Below the pieces are notes generated by a model. It worked only from the letters and a program-made list of their open reading frames with translations. It was not told where the DNA came from and did no database searches. From UBA4416 sp038327195 (GTDB lineage: Bacteria > Bacteroidota > Bacteroidia > B-17B0 > Aurantibacillaceae): a stretch of 38,843 bases of DNA. The position numbers and the translations under genes are program-made. How positions within the stretch are numbered: position 1 is the stretch's first letter; each line of letters begins with the position of its first letter. The stretch lies in assembly GCA_038327195.1 (NCBI GenBank), contig JBBQKU010000040.1, positions 1 through 38,843 on the forward strand, written 5' to 3'. Of the stretch, positions 1-7,580 are shown piece after piece.

Positions 1-2
1 AG

Positions 3-29
3 AGTATGTCGATGCCAATTTTTCAATAA
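3..29 (+). other. possible 3' end of a gene that begins left of the window
   Basis: A short open frame entering from the left edge ends with TAA at 27-29, exactly where the terminator stem begins. A stop codon running into a terminator is common, so this may be the last eight codons of an upstream + strand gene. It is too short to identify, and a second frame stays open to about position 76, so the assignment is weak. Confidence 0.25.
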
Positions 30-62
30 AACCCCTTGAGTCTAAACTTAAGGGGTTTTTTG
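28..62 (+). terminator. intrinsic terminator upstream of prmC
   Basis: The arms AAAACCCCTTGAG (28-40) and CTTAAGGGGTTTT (47-59) pair over 13 bp with one G-U wobble around a 6-nt loop and are followed by a T-rich run. It should end transcription of a + strand gene lying left of the window and insulate prmC. Confidence 0.85.
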
Positions 63-93
63 TTTTATCATTATAATTATCTCTCTCTTTATT

Positions 94-969
94 ATGAAAA
101 TTAATAATAATAATTTATCTCAATTATGGTTATTGTACCAAGCTGAACTAAGTGATTTGTACGATTTAGATGAATTATATTCAATTTTTGAACTAGTTTG
201 TGAAAGTTTTTTAAATTATTCAAAAATTGAAGTAAAGACAAAAATTAATGAAAATATTAATCAATCTGATTTAATTAATATTTATAATACCTGTAACGAA
301 CTTAAAACTGGTAAACCTATTCAATATATTTTAGAGGATGCATATTTTTTTGATTTAAAACTAAAAGTTAATAGTTATGTGCTAATTCCGCGCCCTGAAA
401 CGGAAGAATTAGTGTATTTAATAAATAATACAATTTCTCAAAATAAATCGAATCAATTAAGAATTATTGATATTGGAACAGGTTCTGGATGTATCCCAAT
501 TGCTATAAAAAATAATTTCACAAATTTTATTTTATATGGTGTTGATGTTTCTGAATTGGCATTAAATGTTGCAATTTCTAATGCTAAAATTAATAATGTA
601 GATGTTGATTTTTTTATAATTGACATTTTAAAAACTCAAGAATTAAATAATTCTCCCTTTGATATCATAATAAGTAATCCGCCTTATGTTTTACTTTCAG
701 AGTCTATACAAATGGATAAACGAGTACTAGATTTTGAGCCAAGTTTAGCTTTATTTGTTGAAGAAAATGATCCTATTATTTTTTATAAAAAAATAATAGA
801 TTTATGTTTAAATTCACTAACGAAAAAAGGGTATTTGTTTTTTGAACTTAATCCTTTTTTTGCGAATGAAGTGATGATTTATGCTGATTCTTCTAATCAG
901 TTTGAAACTATTGAGATTATAAATGATATGAGTGGTAAACAACGATTTTTAAAAGCACAAAAAAAATGA
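94..969 (+). CDS. prmC: peptide chain release factor N5-glutamine methyltransferase PrmC
   Basis: This cytoplasmic enzyme uses S-adenosylmethionine to methylate the glutamine of the GGQ motif in translation release factors RF1 and RF2, which speeds peptide release. The 291-residue length is normal for PrmC/HemK. An N-terminal helical domain of about 90 residues is followed by the PrmC signature IPRPETEEL (98-106), the SAM-binding loop DIGTGSGC (from D126) and the catalytic NPPY (195-198) that holds the substrate glutamine. The ATG at 94 gives the usual N-terminus. The gene follows a terminator and its last four bases (ATGA, 966-969) overlap the next start, so it probably heads an operon running to ppa. 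The family assignment is firm. Confidence 0.95.
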   Translation: MKINNNNLSQLWLLYQAELSDLYDLDELYSIFELVCESFLNYSKIEVKTKINENINQSDLINIYNTCNELKTGKPIQYILEDAYFFDLKLKVNSYVLIPRPETEELVYLINNTISQNKSNQLRIIDIGTGSGCIPIAIKNNFTNFILYGVDVSELALNVAISNAKINNVDVDFFIIDILKTQELNNSPFDIIISNPPYVLLSESIQMDKRVLDFEPSLALFVEENDPIIFYKKIIDLCLNSLTKKGYLFFELNPFFANEVMIYADSSNQFETIEIINDMSGKQRFLKAQKK

Positions 970-1739
970 AATATATTTTAATATTATTTTTAATTATCAA
1001 TAGTTTTGTTTTTTCCCAAACAGATGTTGATATTGTTGCTAAACCAATAGGTGGAATTGAAAACATTGAACAGGTTTTTCAATCACAATTAATTTACCCA
1101 GAAATTTTATTAAAAAAAAATATCAATAGAGATGTTGCTATTTATTTTGAAGTATTAAAAGATGGTAAGGTTTGTAATATTGAATTTAAAGAAGATTACG
1201 AAAATGAATTTAAGCAAGAAGCTAACAGATTATTAAAATATATTATTTTTGATCCTGCTTCTATTAGCAATGTTAAAGTTGATTCTAAAACCTTTATAGT
1301 TTTTAAATTTAACACTAGTACTTATAAAAAATATTGTAAGCAAAGAGGATTTCAAATTCACAAAGACGTTAATTTATTTGATACTAGTTTTGTTGTATAT
1401 CAGCGAGCAGATGTTTCACCAGAATATTTTAAAGGAGAAACCGCTTTAGGTGAATATGTTTTATCTACACTTGAGTATCCAGATTTAGCAATTAGACAAA
1501 ATTTACAAGGGACTGTTCTATTAAGTTTTATCGTTGAACCAAATGGAACAATAAGTAATATTGTGGTTGAAAAAGAATTTAATCATCTTTGCACAAATGA
1601 AGCTATTAAAGTGATTCGCGGAACAAAATGGAATGCAGGAAAAAAAGATGGAAAGTTAATTCGTTATAAAACTAAATATCCAATTGTTTTTAATTTAAAT
1701 AATATTAATAAAGATAATGCTACAAGTGAACAACGGTAG
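966..1739 (+). CDS. secreted protein with two TonB C-terminal-like domains
   Basis: The 257-residue protein starts with a signal peptide (about residues 1-18, ending FSQ). The segment from about 150 to 247 carries the TonB C-terminal pattern, with YPDLAIRQNLQGTV and then a FIVEPNG strand-turn. Residues 25-120 look like a diverged second copy (LIYPEILLKKN, YFEVLKDGKV). True TonB needs an N-terminal membrane anchor and a proline-rich spacer to span the periplasm. Neither is visible, so this is more likely a soluble periplasmic relative than an ExbBD-driven energy transducer. It overlaps prmC by 4 nt, which suggests translational coupling, and lies 17 nt before hutH. The domain call is good; the function is unknown. 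Confidence 0.8.
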   Translation: MKYILILFLIINSFVFSQTDVDIVAKPIGGIENIEQVFQSQLIYPEILLKKNINRDVAIYFEVLKDGKVCNIEFKEDYENEFKQEANRLLKYIIFDPASISNVKVDSKTFIVFKFNTSTYKKYCKQRGFQIHKDVNLFDTSFVVYQRADVSPEYFKGETALGEYVLSTLEYPDLAIRQNLQGTVLLSFIVEPNGTISNIVVEKEFNHLCTNEAIKVIRGTKWNAGKKDGKLIRYKTKYPIVFNLNNINKDNATSEQR

Positions 1740-1756
1740 CTTATAATAAACTGTAT

Positions 1757-3241
1757 ATGTATAAAATATCAAACGACAAACAATTAACGATTAACGAAAT
1801 TCAAAGTATTTTAGCCACAAATGCTAAACTTGTTTTATCGGACAAAGTAAAAAAAGACATAATCGATTGTAGAAATTATTTAGATAATAGAATGGCGTCT
1901 CAAAAGACTCCTATATATGGTATTAATACTGGTTTTGGTTCTTTGTGTAATGTAATAATTCCTGAAAATGAACTAGAACAATTGCAAACAAATTTAGTAA
2001 TGTCGCATGCGTGTGGCATGGGCGAAGAAGTTCCGATGGAAATTGTTCGTTTAATGTTATTGTTGAAAATCCAATCATTATCCTATGGTAAGAGTGCTGT
2101 TCAGTTGCAAACGGTTGAACGTTTATTAGATTTATATAATCATAAAGTTTATCCAATTGTATATGAACAAGGTTCTTTAGGTGCTTCAGGAGACTTATCT
2201 CCACTTGCACATTTATCATTGCCATTGTTGGGTTTGGGAGAAGTTAATTATCAAGGGAATAAACGTAATGCAGCAGAAGTTTTAGCTAGTTTGAATTTAA
2301 AACCTATCAGTTTGAAATCGAAAGAAGGCTTGGCATTGCTAAATGGCACTCAGTTTATGGGTGCTTATGGTGTTTGGTGTTTAATTAAATCTCAAAAATT
2401 AAATATTCTTTCAGATTTAATTGCCTCAGTTTCTTTGGATGCTTTTGACGGAAGACGCGAGCCATTTAAAGATAATATTCATTTAATACGTCCACATAAA
2501 GGGCAATTGCAAACTGCGCGAGCAATATTGAAAAATTTAGAAGGCAGTGAAATTTTAGCTCAAAATAAAATACATGTTCAAGATCCTTATTCATTTAGAT
2601 GTATACCTCAAGTTCATGGTGCAACTAAAGATGCTACGAATTATGTAAATTCTGTTTTCGAAACTGAAATAAATTCTGTAACCGATAATCCAACTATTTT
2701 TCCAGAAGATGATGATATTATTTCGGGTGGTAATTTTCATGGTCAACCATTAGCTATTTCATTCGATTTTTTATCAATTGCGATGGCTGAGTTGGGAAGT
2801 ATCTCTGAAAGACGTGTATATCAATTAATTTCAGGCATTAGAAATTTACCTGCTTTTTTAGTTGCCAAACCAGGACTGAACTCTGGTTTTATGATTCCTC
2901 AATATACTGCCGCTAGCATTGTTAGTCAAAATAAACAGTTATGTACACCTGCAAGTATTGATAGTATTGTTTCGAGTAATGGACAAGAAGATCATGTGAG
3001 TATGGGGGCAAATGCTGCTACAAAGTGTTTTAGAGTAATTGAAAACGTTGAAAAATTATTAGCGATTGAATTATTAAATGCTTCGCAAGCAATTGAGTTT
3101 AGAAGGCCATTGAAATCTTCAATAATTATTGAAACTTTATTGAAAGACTTTAGAAAATTAATTCCATTTATAAATAATGATAAAGTTATGTATCAAGAAT
3201 TGGAAGCAACTTTGCAATTTATAAAAACGATTAAGGTTTAA
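1757..3241 (+). CDS. hutH: histidine ammonia-lyase (MIO-family aromatic amino acid lyase)
   Basis: The enzyme removes ammonia from L-histidine to give trans-urocanate, the first step of histidine breakdown. The 494 residues match the usual length of about 500. The Ala143-Ser144-Gly145 triad in GSLGASGDLSPLAHL cyclises into the MIO electrophile. YGINTGFG begins at Y54. The substrate-selectivity position is Ser83-His84 (VMSHACG), as in histidine lyases rather than the HL or FL of tyrosine or phenylalanine lyases. That supports HutH, although Bacteroidota also use related lyases in pigment synthesis. The other histidine-utilisation genes (hutU, hutI, a formiminoglutamate enzyme) are absent from the window. 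The gene lies 17 nt after the TonB-domain gene and 1 nt before the NTR-like gene. Confidence 0.92.
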   Translation: MYKISNDKQLTINEIQSILATNAKLVLSDKVKKDIIDCRNYLDNRMASQKTPIYGINTGFGSLCNVIIPENELEQLQTNLVMSHACGMGEEVPMEIVRLMLLLKIQSLSYGKSAVQLQTVERLLDLYNHKVYPIVYEQGSLGASGDLSPLAHLSLPLLGLGEVNYQGNKRNAAEVLASLNLKPISLKSKEGLALLNGTQFMGAYGVWCLIKSQKLNILSDLIASVSLDAFDGRREPFKDNIHLIRPHKGQLQTARAILKNLEGSEILAQNKIHVQDPYSFRCIPQVHGATKDATNYVNSVFETEINSVTDNPTIFPEDDDIISGGNFHGQPLAISFDFLSIAMAELGSISERRVYQLISGIRNLPAFLVAKPGLNSGFMIPQYTAASIVSQNKQLCTPASIDSIVSSNGQEDHVSMGANAATKCFRVIENVEKLLAIELLNASQAIEFRRPLKSSIIIETLLKDFRKLIPFINNDKVMYQELEATLQFIKTIKV

Positions 3242-3242
3242 G

Positions 3243-3809
3243 ATGAAATATTATATTTTCGCCTTCATTTTTATTAGTAAGTTAGGTATTGCTTGTCAAT
3301 GCCCATTAACGCAATTAAACCCAGCTGAACTTAATAAATATGATATTATATTTAAAGGAAAAATTAATTCCTTAAAAATAAATGGTGCTAGAAGTGAAGT
3401 TATTTTTACAATTGATGAGTTATATAAAGGAATGATTGCTCAAAATTTTAAAATTATTTATAATAATGAGGATGTTTGTAAACTGGACCTCCGTAATGGA
3501 GATGAATGGATTATTTACACTAATTATTATCAAATAGATAATGCTAAGTTCGATTTTTGCAGTAGAAGCAGGGTTTATATTAAAAATATAAAAGAGGATT
3601 TCTTTACTGTAAATACTGGTGTTAGCTATGATGAAGAACTAAAATACCTCCAGAAAAATTTAGGTTTGCATAAACTATTAAAAAACAATCCAAATAGAGT
3701 AGAGAATAGAAACATTATACCTACAACAAATCAATTTATTATTGTATTAATTTGCTCTTTGCTAGGATTAATATTCTTTATTTGGTTGGTTAAAAAATTA
3801 TTAAAATAA
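3243..3809 (+). CDS. membrane-anchored NTR/TIMP-like domain protein
   Basis: I do not recognise a named gene, but the layout is clear. A signal peptide (1-17) is followed by CQCP, so C18 would be the first mature residue. After it come an FKGK strand (37-40), a VIFTIDELYKG segment (53-63), C79, a NGDEWIIYT segment (85-93) and a FCSRS element with C106. This order matches the netrin/TIMP-type NTR domain, whose N-terminal cysteine forms a disulfide in eukaryotic metalloprotease inhibitors. A C-terminal transmembrane helix (about 164-185) with a KKLLK tail would anchor it to a membrane. The gene starts 1 nt after hutH stops and ends 14 nt before ppa. The fold match is by pattern only, and an inhibitory role is unproven. 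Confidence 0.7.
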   Translation: MKYYIFAFIFISKLGIACQCPLTQLNPAELNKYDIIFKGKINSLKINGARSEVIFTIDELYKGMIAQNFKIIYNNEDVCKLDLRNGDEWIIYTNYYQIDNAKFDFCSRSRVYIKNIKEDFFTVNTGVSYDEELKYLQKNLGLHKLLKNNPNRVENRNIIPTTNQFIIVLICSLLGLIFFIWLVKKLLK

Positions 3810-3823
3810 TAAAAACGCTTATT

Positions 3824-4462
3824 ATGAAAAAAGTTCAATTATATAAAGCTCACCCTTGGCATGGTATTTCTTTCGGCGAAAATGCACCAGAAGTAATTAC
3901 TTCATTTATAGAAATGGTACCTGCAGATCATGTGAAATATGAGATTGATAAAACATCAGGTTATCGAAAAGTAGATCGTCCTCAAAAATTTTCAAATATT
4001 GTTCCTGCACTTTATGGTTTTGTACCCCAAACATTTTGTGGGGAAGAAGTTGCAAAACTCGCCAATGCAATAACAAAACGAACTGATATTGTTGGAGATG
4101 GCGACCCGTTGGATATTTGCGTATTAACAGAAAGAAATATTACAAGTGGAGATATTTTAATTGAAGCCATTCCTATTGGTGGATTTAGAATGATAGATAA
4201 AGGAGAGGCTGATGATAAAATAATTGCTGTAATGGCAAAAGACGAAATGTATAATAAGTGGAAAGATATTAGTGATGTTCCTGAATCATTATTAAATCGT
4301 TTGAAGCATTATTTTTTAACTTATAAAAATATACCAGGAGAAAGTATTGCCATCGTTGAAATACCAGAAATATACGGACGAGAAAAAGCTCATGAAGTTA
4401 TTTTAAAAAGTATTGAAGATTATAATAAAACTTATAAATCTTATTTAGACTTGGGTATTTAA
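3824..4462 (+). CDS. ppa: family I inorganic pyrophosphatase
   Basis: This soluble enzyme hydrolyses pyrophosphate to phosphate and pulls nucleic acid, protein and coenzyme synthesis forward. The 212-residue protein carries the family I signature DGDPLD (residues 92-97) that binds the catalytic metals, plus the YEIDK and YGFVPQT segments that position substrate. The length is slightly above that of the E. coli enzyme (about 176), as expected for the longer Bacteroidota form. It is the last gene of the probable prmC-ppa operon. Its TAA (4460-4462) directly abuts the stop codon of the convergent pth gene, with no terminator between them. Confidence 0.95.
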   Translation: MKKVQLYKAHPWHGISFGENAPEVITSFIEMVPADHVKYEIDKTSGYRKVDRPQKFSNIVPALYGFVPQTFCGEEVAKLANAITKRTDIVGDGDPLDICVLTERNITSGDILIEAIPIGGFRMIDKGEADDKIIAVMAKDEMYNKWKDISDVPESLLNRLKHYFLTYKNIPGESIAIVEIPEIYGREKAHEVILKSIEDYNKTYKSYLDLGI

Positions 4463-5029
4463 TTAAGCCTTATTAAAATCATTCATGCAACGCTGAAGCC
4501 CAATAAAAGCAAATGCTTTAATGGCATCGCTAGCAATTTTTAAACGATCATTTAATGTTTTTTTCTCTTCATCACTCCATTTGCCTAATACATAATTAAC
4601 TTGGTTTCCTTTTCCAAATTCATTACTAATTCCAAATCGCATACGTGCGTAGTTTGTTGTTTGTAATATTTCTTGTATGTTTTTTAAGCCATTATGGCCA
4701 CCATCACTTCCTTTTGGACCAATGCGGATTTTACCAAAAGGCAATGCTAATTCATCGACAATTACAAGACAATTTTCTACTGGAATTTTTTCAGCCTTCA
4801 TCCAATAATTCATTGCTTTGCCACTTAGATTCATATAAGTACTAGGTTTTATTAAAATAAGTTGTTTTCCTTTATATTTTAACTCTGCAACATCAGCTAA
4901 TCTATCTGTTTTAAATTTTAAATCGTTTTCATTAGCCAAATAATCTAGTACGTCAAAACCAATGTTGTGACGCGTGTGAGCATATTCATCACCAATATTT
5001 CCTAAGCCTATTATTAAGAATTTACTCAT
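4463..5029 (-). CDS. pth: peptidyl-tRNA hydrolase
   Basis: The enzyme cleaves the ester bond of peptidyl-tRNAs released from stalled ribosomes and so recycles tRNA. Starting at the ATG at 5029 gives 188 residues and places the active-site residues N11, H21, N67 and D92 almost exactly where E. coli Pth has N10, H20, N68 and D93. A TTG two codons upstream (5035) extends the frame but lies next to a promoter-like element and is unlikely to be used. The family signatures GLGN, TRHNIGF and GSDGGHNGL are present. It is convergent with ppa and separated from rpsA upstream by a strong terminator, so it needs its own promoter. Confidence 0.95.
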   Translation of the reverse strand: MSKFLIIGLGNIGDEYAHTRHNIGFDVLDYLANENDLKFKTDRLADVAELKYKGKQLILIKPSTYMNLSGKAMNYWMKAEKIPVENCLVIVDELALPFGKIRIGPKGSDGGHNGLKNIQEILQTTNYARMRFGISNEFGKGNQVNYVLGKWSDEEKKTLNDRLKIASDAIKAFAFIGLQRCMNDFNKA

Positions 5030-5032
5030 ACG

Positions 5033-5040
5033 CAAATATA
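5033..5040 (-). promoter_or_regulatory. -7 promoter element directly before pth
   Basis: Read on the - strand, TATATTTG matches the Bacteroidota -7 consensus TAnnTTTG and ends 3 nt before the pth ATG. If functional, transcription would start at or next to the start codon, giving a leaderless or nearly leaderless mRNA. I see no TTTG at the expected -33 distance, so this is tentative. Confidence 0.35.
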
Positions 5041-5073
5041 ATTTTTATTCATTTAAAAACTTCATAAAAACCA

Positions 5074-5103
5074 AAAACCCTTTCAGTTTCCTGAAAGGGT
5101 TTT
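5074..5103 (-). terminator. intrinsic terminator of rpsA
   Basis: The 13-bp arms AAAACCCTTTCAG (5074-5086) and CTGAAAGGGTTTT (5091-5103) pair perfectly. On the - strand the loop is GAAA, a stable GNRA tetraloop, and a T-rich run follows. It lies 54 nt after the rpsA stop and separates rpsA from pth. Because of the symmetry it could also stop + strand transcripts that read through. Confidence 0.9.
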
Positions 5104-5157
5104 GGACTCAAAAACTAAAAACCATGGCGTGGTTTCAGCTTTTATTTTTTGGATGGA

Positions 5158-6948
5158 TTATTTACCGTCCATTTTATCTTTAAGAGCAGATAATGCTGAA
5201 ATATCACCTAAAGTAGTTTTCTCTTGGTTGTCTTTCATTTTCTTTACTGCTTTTTTAGTATCATCAGTTTCAGCTGTTTTAGTTGCTTTTTCAACTTTTT
5301 TAGCTTCTTCTTTCACTTCTTCGTGTAAACGAGCGTGAGAAACAACAATACGTTTAGATTCTTTACTGAATTCAATTACTTTGAAATCCATTACATCTTC
5401 AACTTTTGCAGTTGTACCATCAGCTTTATTTAAGTGACGAGATGGGCAGAACCCTTCAACACCATAAGTTAAGTTAATTGTAGCTCCTTTATCGTTAATA
5501 GAAGTAATTGTTCCTTGATGAACTGAATCAATTGTAAATACTGTTTCAAATACATCCCAAGGATTATCTTCTAATTGTTTGTGACCTAATGATAAACGAC
5601 GGTTTTCAGCATCAATTTCTAATACTGTTACATCTAATTTATCACCAATCTTACAAAATTCAGATGGATGTTTAATTTTTTTGCTCCAAGATAAATCAGA
5701 AATATGAACTAAACCATCAACACCTTCTTCTAATTCAACAAAAACACCAAAGTTTGTAAAGTTACGTACAATACCATTGTGCTTAGTTCCTTTAGCGTAT
5801 TTGTCAACAATCATATTCCAAGGATCAGGAGTTAATTGTTTAACGCCTAAACTCATTTTACGCTCTTCTCTATCTAAAGTTAAAACTACTGCTTCAACTT
5901 CTTGACCAACTTTTAAGAACTCTTGAGCAGAACGTAAATGTTGTGACCAGCTCATTTCAGAAACGTGAATTAAACCTTCAACACCTTGTGCAATTTCAAC
6001 AAAAGCACCGTAATCAGCTAATACAACAACTTTACCAGTTACTTTATCACCAATTTTTAAGTCAGCATTTAAAGCTTCCCAAGGGTGAGAAGATAATTGT
6101 TTTAATCCTAATGCGATACGTTTTTTATCATCATCAAAATCTAAAATTACAACGTTAATTTTCTCGTCTAATTTAACGATTTCTTCTGGGTGATTAATAC
6201 GTCCCCAAGATAAATCAGTAATGTGAATTAAACCATCAACACCACCTAAATCAATAAACACACCGTAAGTAGTGATATTTTTTACAATACCTTCTAATAC
6301 TTGTCCTTTTTCTAATTTAGAAATAATATCACGTTTTTGAGATTCAATTTCAGCTTCAATTAATGCTTTGTGAGATACTACAACATTTTTAAATTCATTG
6401 TTGATTTTCACAACTTTAAATTCCATTGTTTTACCAACATAAACATCATAATCACGAATTGGCTTAACATCAATTTGTGAACCTGGTAAAAATGCTTCAA
6501 CACCAAATACATCAACAATTAAACCACCTTTAGTACGACATTTAACAAAACCTTTAATGATTTCATCAGTATTAAGAGCCTCATTAACTCTATCCCAAGC
6601 TTTACCAGCACGAGCTAATTTATGAGATAATATTAATTGACCATTTGCATCTTCTGCTTTTTCAATAAATACTTCGATAGAATCACCGATTTTTAAATCA
6701 GGATTGTAACGAAATTCTGATAAAGAAACTACTCCATCAGATTTGTAACCAATGTTTACAACAACTTCACGTGAGTTTTTAGAAACTACAGTTCCTGAAA
6801 TAACTTGTGCATCAGAAATTGTACTTAATGATTTACCATACATTTCATCTAACGAAGTTCTTTCAGTTTCAGAATAGTTATCGTTTTTTCTTCCAATAGA
6901 ACTCCAATCAAAATCTGGATTTCCAACATTTGCATTTTTATCTGCCAT
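5158..6948 (-). CDS. rpsA: 30S ribosomal protein S1
   Basis: S1 binds mRNA and brings it to the 30S subunit. Six S1 RNA-binding repeats are visible at about residues 48-110, 131-194, 217-283, 302-371, 389-457 and 477-540. Repeats 3 to 5 carry the best motifs (GLIHITDLSW, GLIHVSEMSW, GLVHISDLSW). A Lys/Glu-rich tail ends the protein. The ATG at 6948 gives 596 residues beginning MADKN. A TTG ten codons further upstream (6978) lies inside a leader hairpin and is rejected. The first two repeats are the more diverged ribosome-binding type, as expected. The gene stands alone between its own leader and a strong terminator. Identification is secure. Confidence 0.97.
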   Translation of the reverse strand: MADKNANVGNPDFDWSSIGRKNDNYSETERTSLDEMYGKSLSTISDAQVISGTVVSKNSREVVVNIGYKSDGVVSLSEFRYNPDLKIGDSIEVFIEKAEDANGQLILSHKLARAGKAWDRVNEALNTDEIIKGFVKCRTKGGLIVDVFGVEAFLPGSQIDVKPIRDYDVYVGKTMEFKVVKINNEFKNVVVSHKALIEAEIESQKRDIISKLEKGQVLEGIVKNITTYGVFIDLGGVDGLIHITDLSWGRINHPEEIVKLDEKINVVILDFDDDKKRIALGLKQLSSHPWEALNADLKIGDKVTGKVVVLADYGAFVEIAQGVEGLIHVSEMSWSQHLRSAQEFLKVGQEVEAVVLTLDREERKMSLGVKQLTPDPWNMIVDKYAKGTKHNGIVRNFTNFGVFVELEEGVDGLVHISDLSWSKKIKHPSEFCKIGDKLDVTVLEIDAENRRLSLGHKQLEDNPWDVFETVFTIDSVHQGTITSINDKGATINLTYGVEGFCPSRHLNKADGTTAKVEDVMDFKVIEFSKESKRIVVSHARLHEEVKEEAKKVEKATKTAETDDTKKAVKKMKDNQEKTTLGDISALSALKDKMDGK

Positions 6949-6965
6949 TTTTTTTAATAATTGTA

Positions 6966-7041
6966 TTCGGTATTTCAAAGGCTACCGAAGAGGTTAGTTT
7001 ATATTTTATATTCCCAATAAATACCTTGATTAAAAATTGGG
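6966..7041 (-). promoter_or_regulatory. rpsA 5' leader with two hairpins
   Basis: The transcribed strand between the predicted start and the ATG holds two perfect inverted repeats. CCCAAT/ATTGGG occupies 7036-7041 and 7014-7019, at the very 5' end of the predicted mRNA. TTCGGTA/TACCGAA occupies 6983-6989 and 6966-6972, 17 nt before the start codon. In E. coli, S1 represses its own translation through a structured leader. By analogy this roughly 93-nt leader may be an autogenous control site, but no sequence homology is claimed. Confidence 0.45.
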
Positions 7042-7044
7042 CTA

Positions 7045-7052
7045 CAAATATA
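7045..7052 (-). promoter_or_regulatory. -7 promoter element of rpsA
   Basis: On the - strand, TATATTTG matches the Bacteroidota TAnnTTTG element and lies about 100 nt before the rpsA ATG. Transcription would start near 7041-7043, exactly at the base of the first leader hairpin. A clear -33 TTTG is not seen. Confidence 0.45.
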
Positions 7053-7139
7053 CGTATTTTTGGCTTTAATTTTTAAAGAAAAATAAAATAAATTTATTTT
7101 TAAATATTTGATATTCAGATACATAGATTATGTTTTTTT

Positions 7140-7170
7140 TTTGAGTTTTAGCTTTTATAAGTTATATTTC
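7140..7170 (+). promoter_or_regulatory. promoter of apaG
   Basis: TTTG at 7140-7143, a 19-nt spacer and TATATTTC at 7163-7170 fit the Bacteroidota promoter layout with one mismatch in the last base of the -7 element. It would give a leader of about 20 nt. Confidence 0.4.
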
Positions 7171-7193
7171 GTAATACTTATATATATTAAAAC

Positions 7194-7580
7194 ATGAATT
7201 CGATTATTACACATGGAATAGAAATTTCGGTTCAAACCCAATATTATGCACCTCAATCATCACCAAAAGAAGGACATTATTTTTTTGTTTATGAAATTAC
7301 TATTACTAATAAAAGTGAATACACTGTTAAATTATTAAAGCGTCATTGGGACATAACTGATTGTTTTGGACAAAAAAAGCAAGTTGATGGTGATGGGGTA
7401 ATTGGAGAAACACCAACATTAGAACCTAATGAATCGTTTTCTTATAATAGTGGTTGTGATTTTATTACCGAAATTGGAAAAATGAGTGGTTTCTATACAA
7501 TGCGTAAAATGGTTGATAAATCTGAATTTAAAGTAACTATTCCAGAATTTGTGATGGTTTTGCCTGCTAAGTTAAATTAA
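7194..7580 (+). CDS. apaG: ApaG/DUF525 family protein
   Basis: The 128-residue protein is a single ApaG domain, an Ig-like beta-sandwich. The characteristic segments are RHWDITD, GDGVIGETPTLEPNESF, YNSGC, MSGFYTM and the C-terminal TIPEFVM. The biochemical role of ApaG is not settled; in enterobacteria it is co-transcribed with apaH and ksgA, neither of which is nearby here. The gene is monocistronic, has a recognisable promoter, and shares its last four bases (TTAA, 7577-7580) with the stop codon of the convergent methyltransferase gene. Confidence 0.93.
   Translation: MNSIITHGIEISVQTQYYAPQSSPKEGHYFFVYEITITNKSEYTVKLLKRHWDITDCFGQKKQVDGDGVIGETPTLEPNESFSYNSGCDFITEIGKMSGFYTMRKMVDKSEFKVTIPEFVMVLPAKLN

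Noticed and set aside
6949..6978. N-terminal extension of rpsA from a TTG at 6978
   Set aside because: It adds ten residues not typical of S1, and the TTG lies in or next to a leader hairpin. The ATG at 6948 gives the normal N-terminus.
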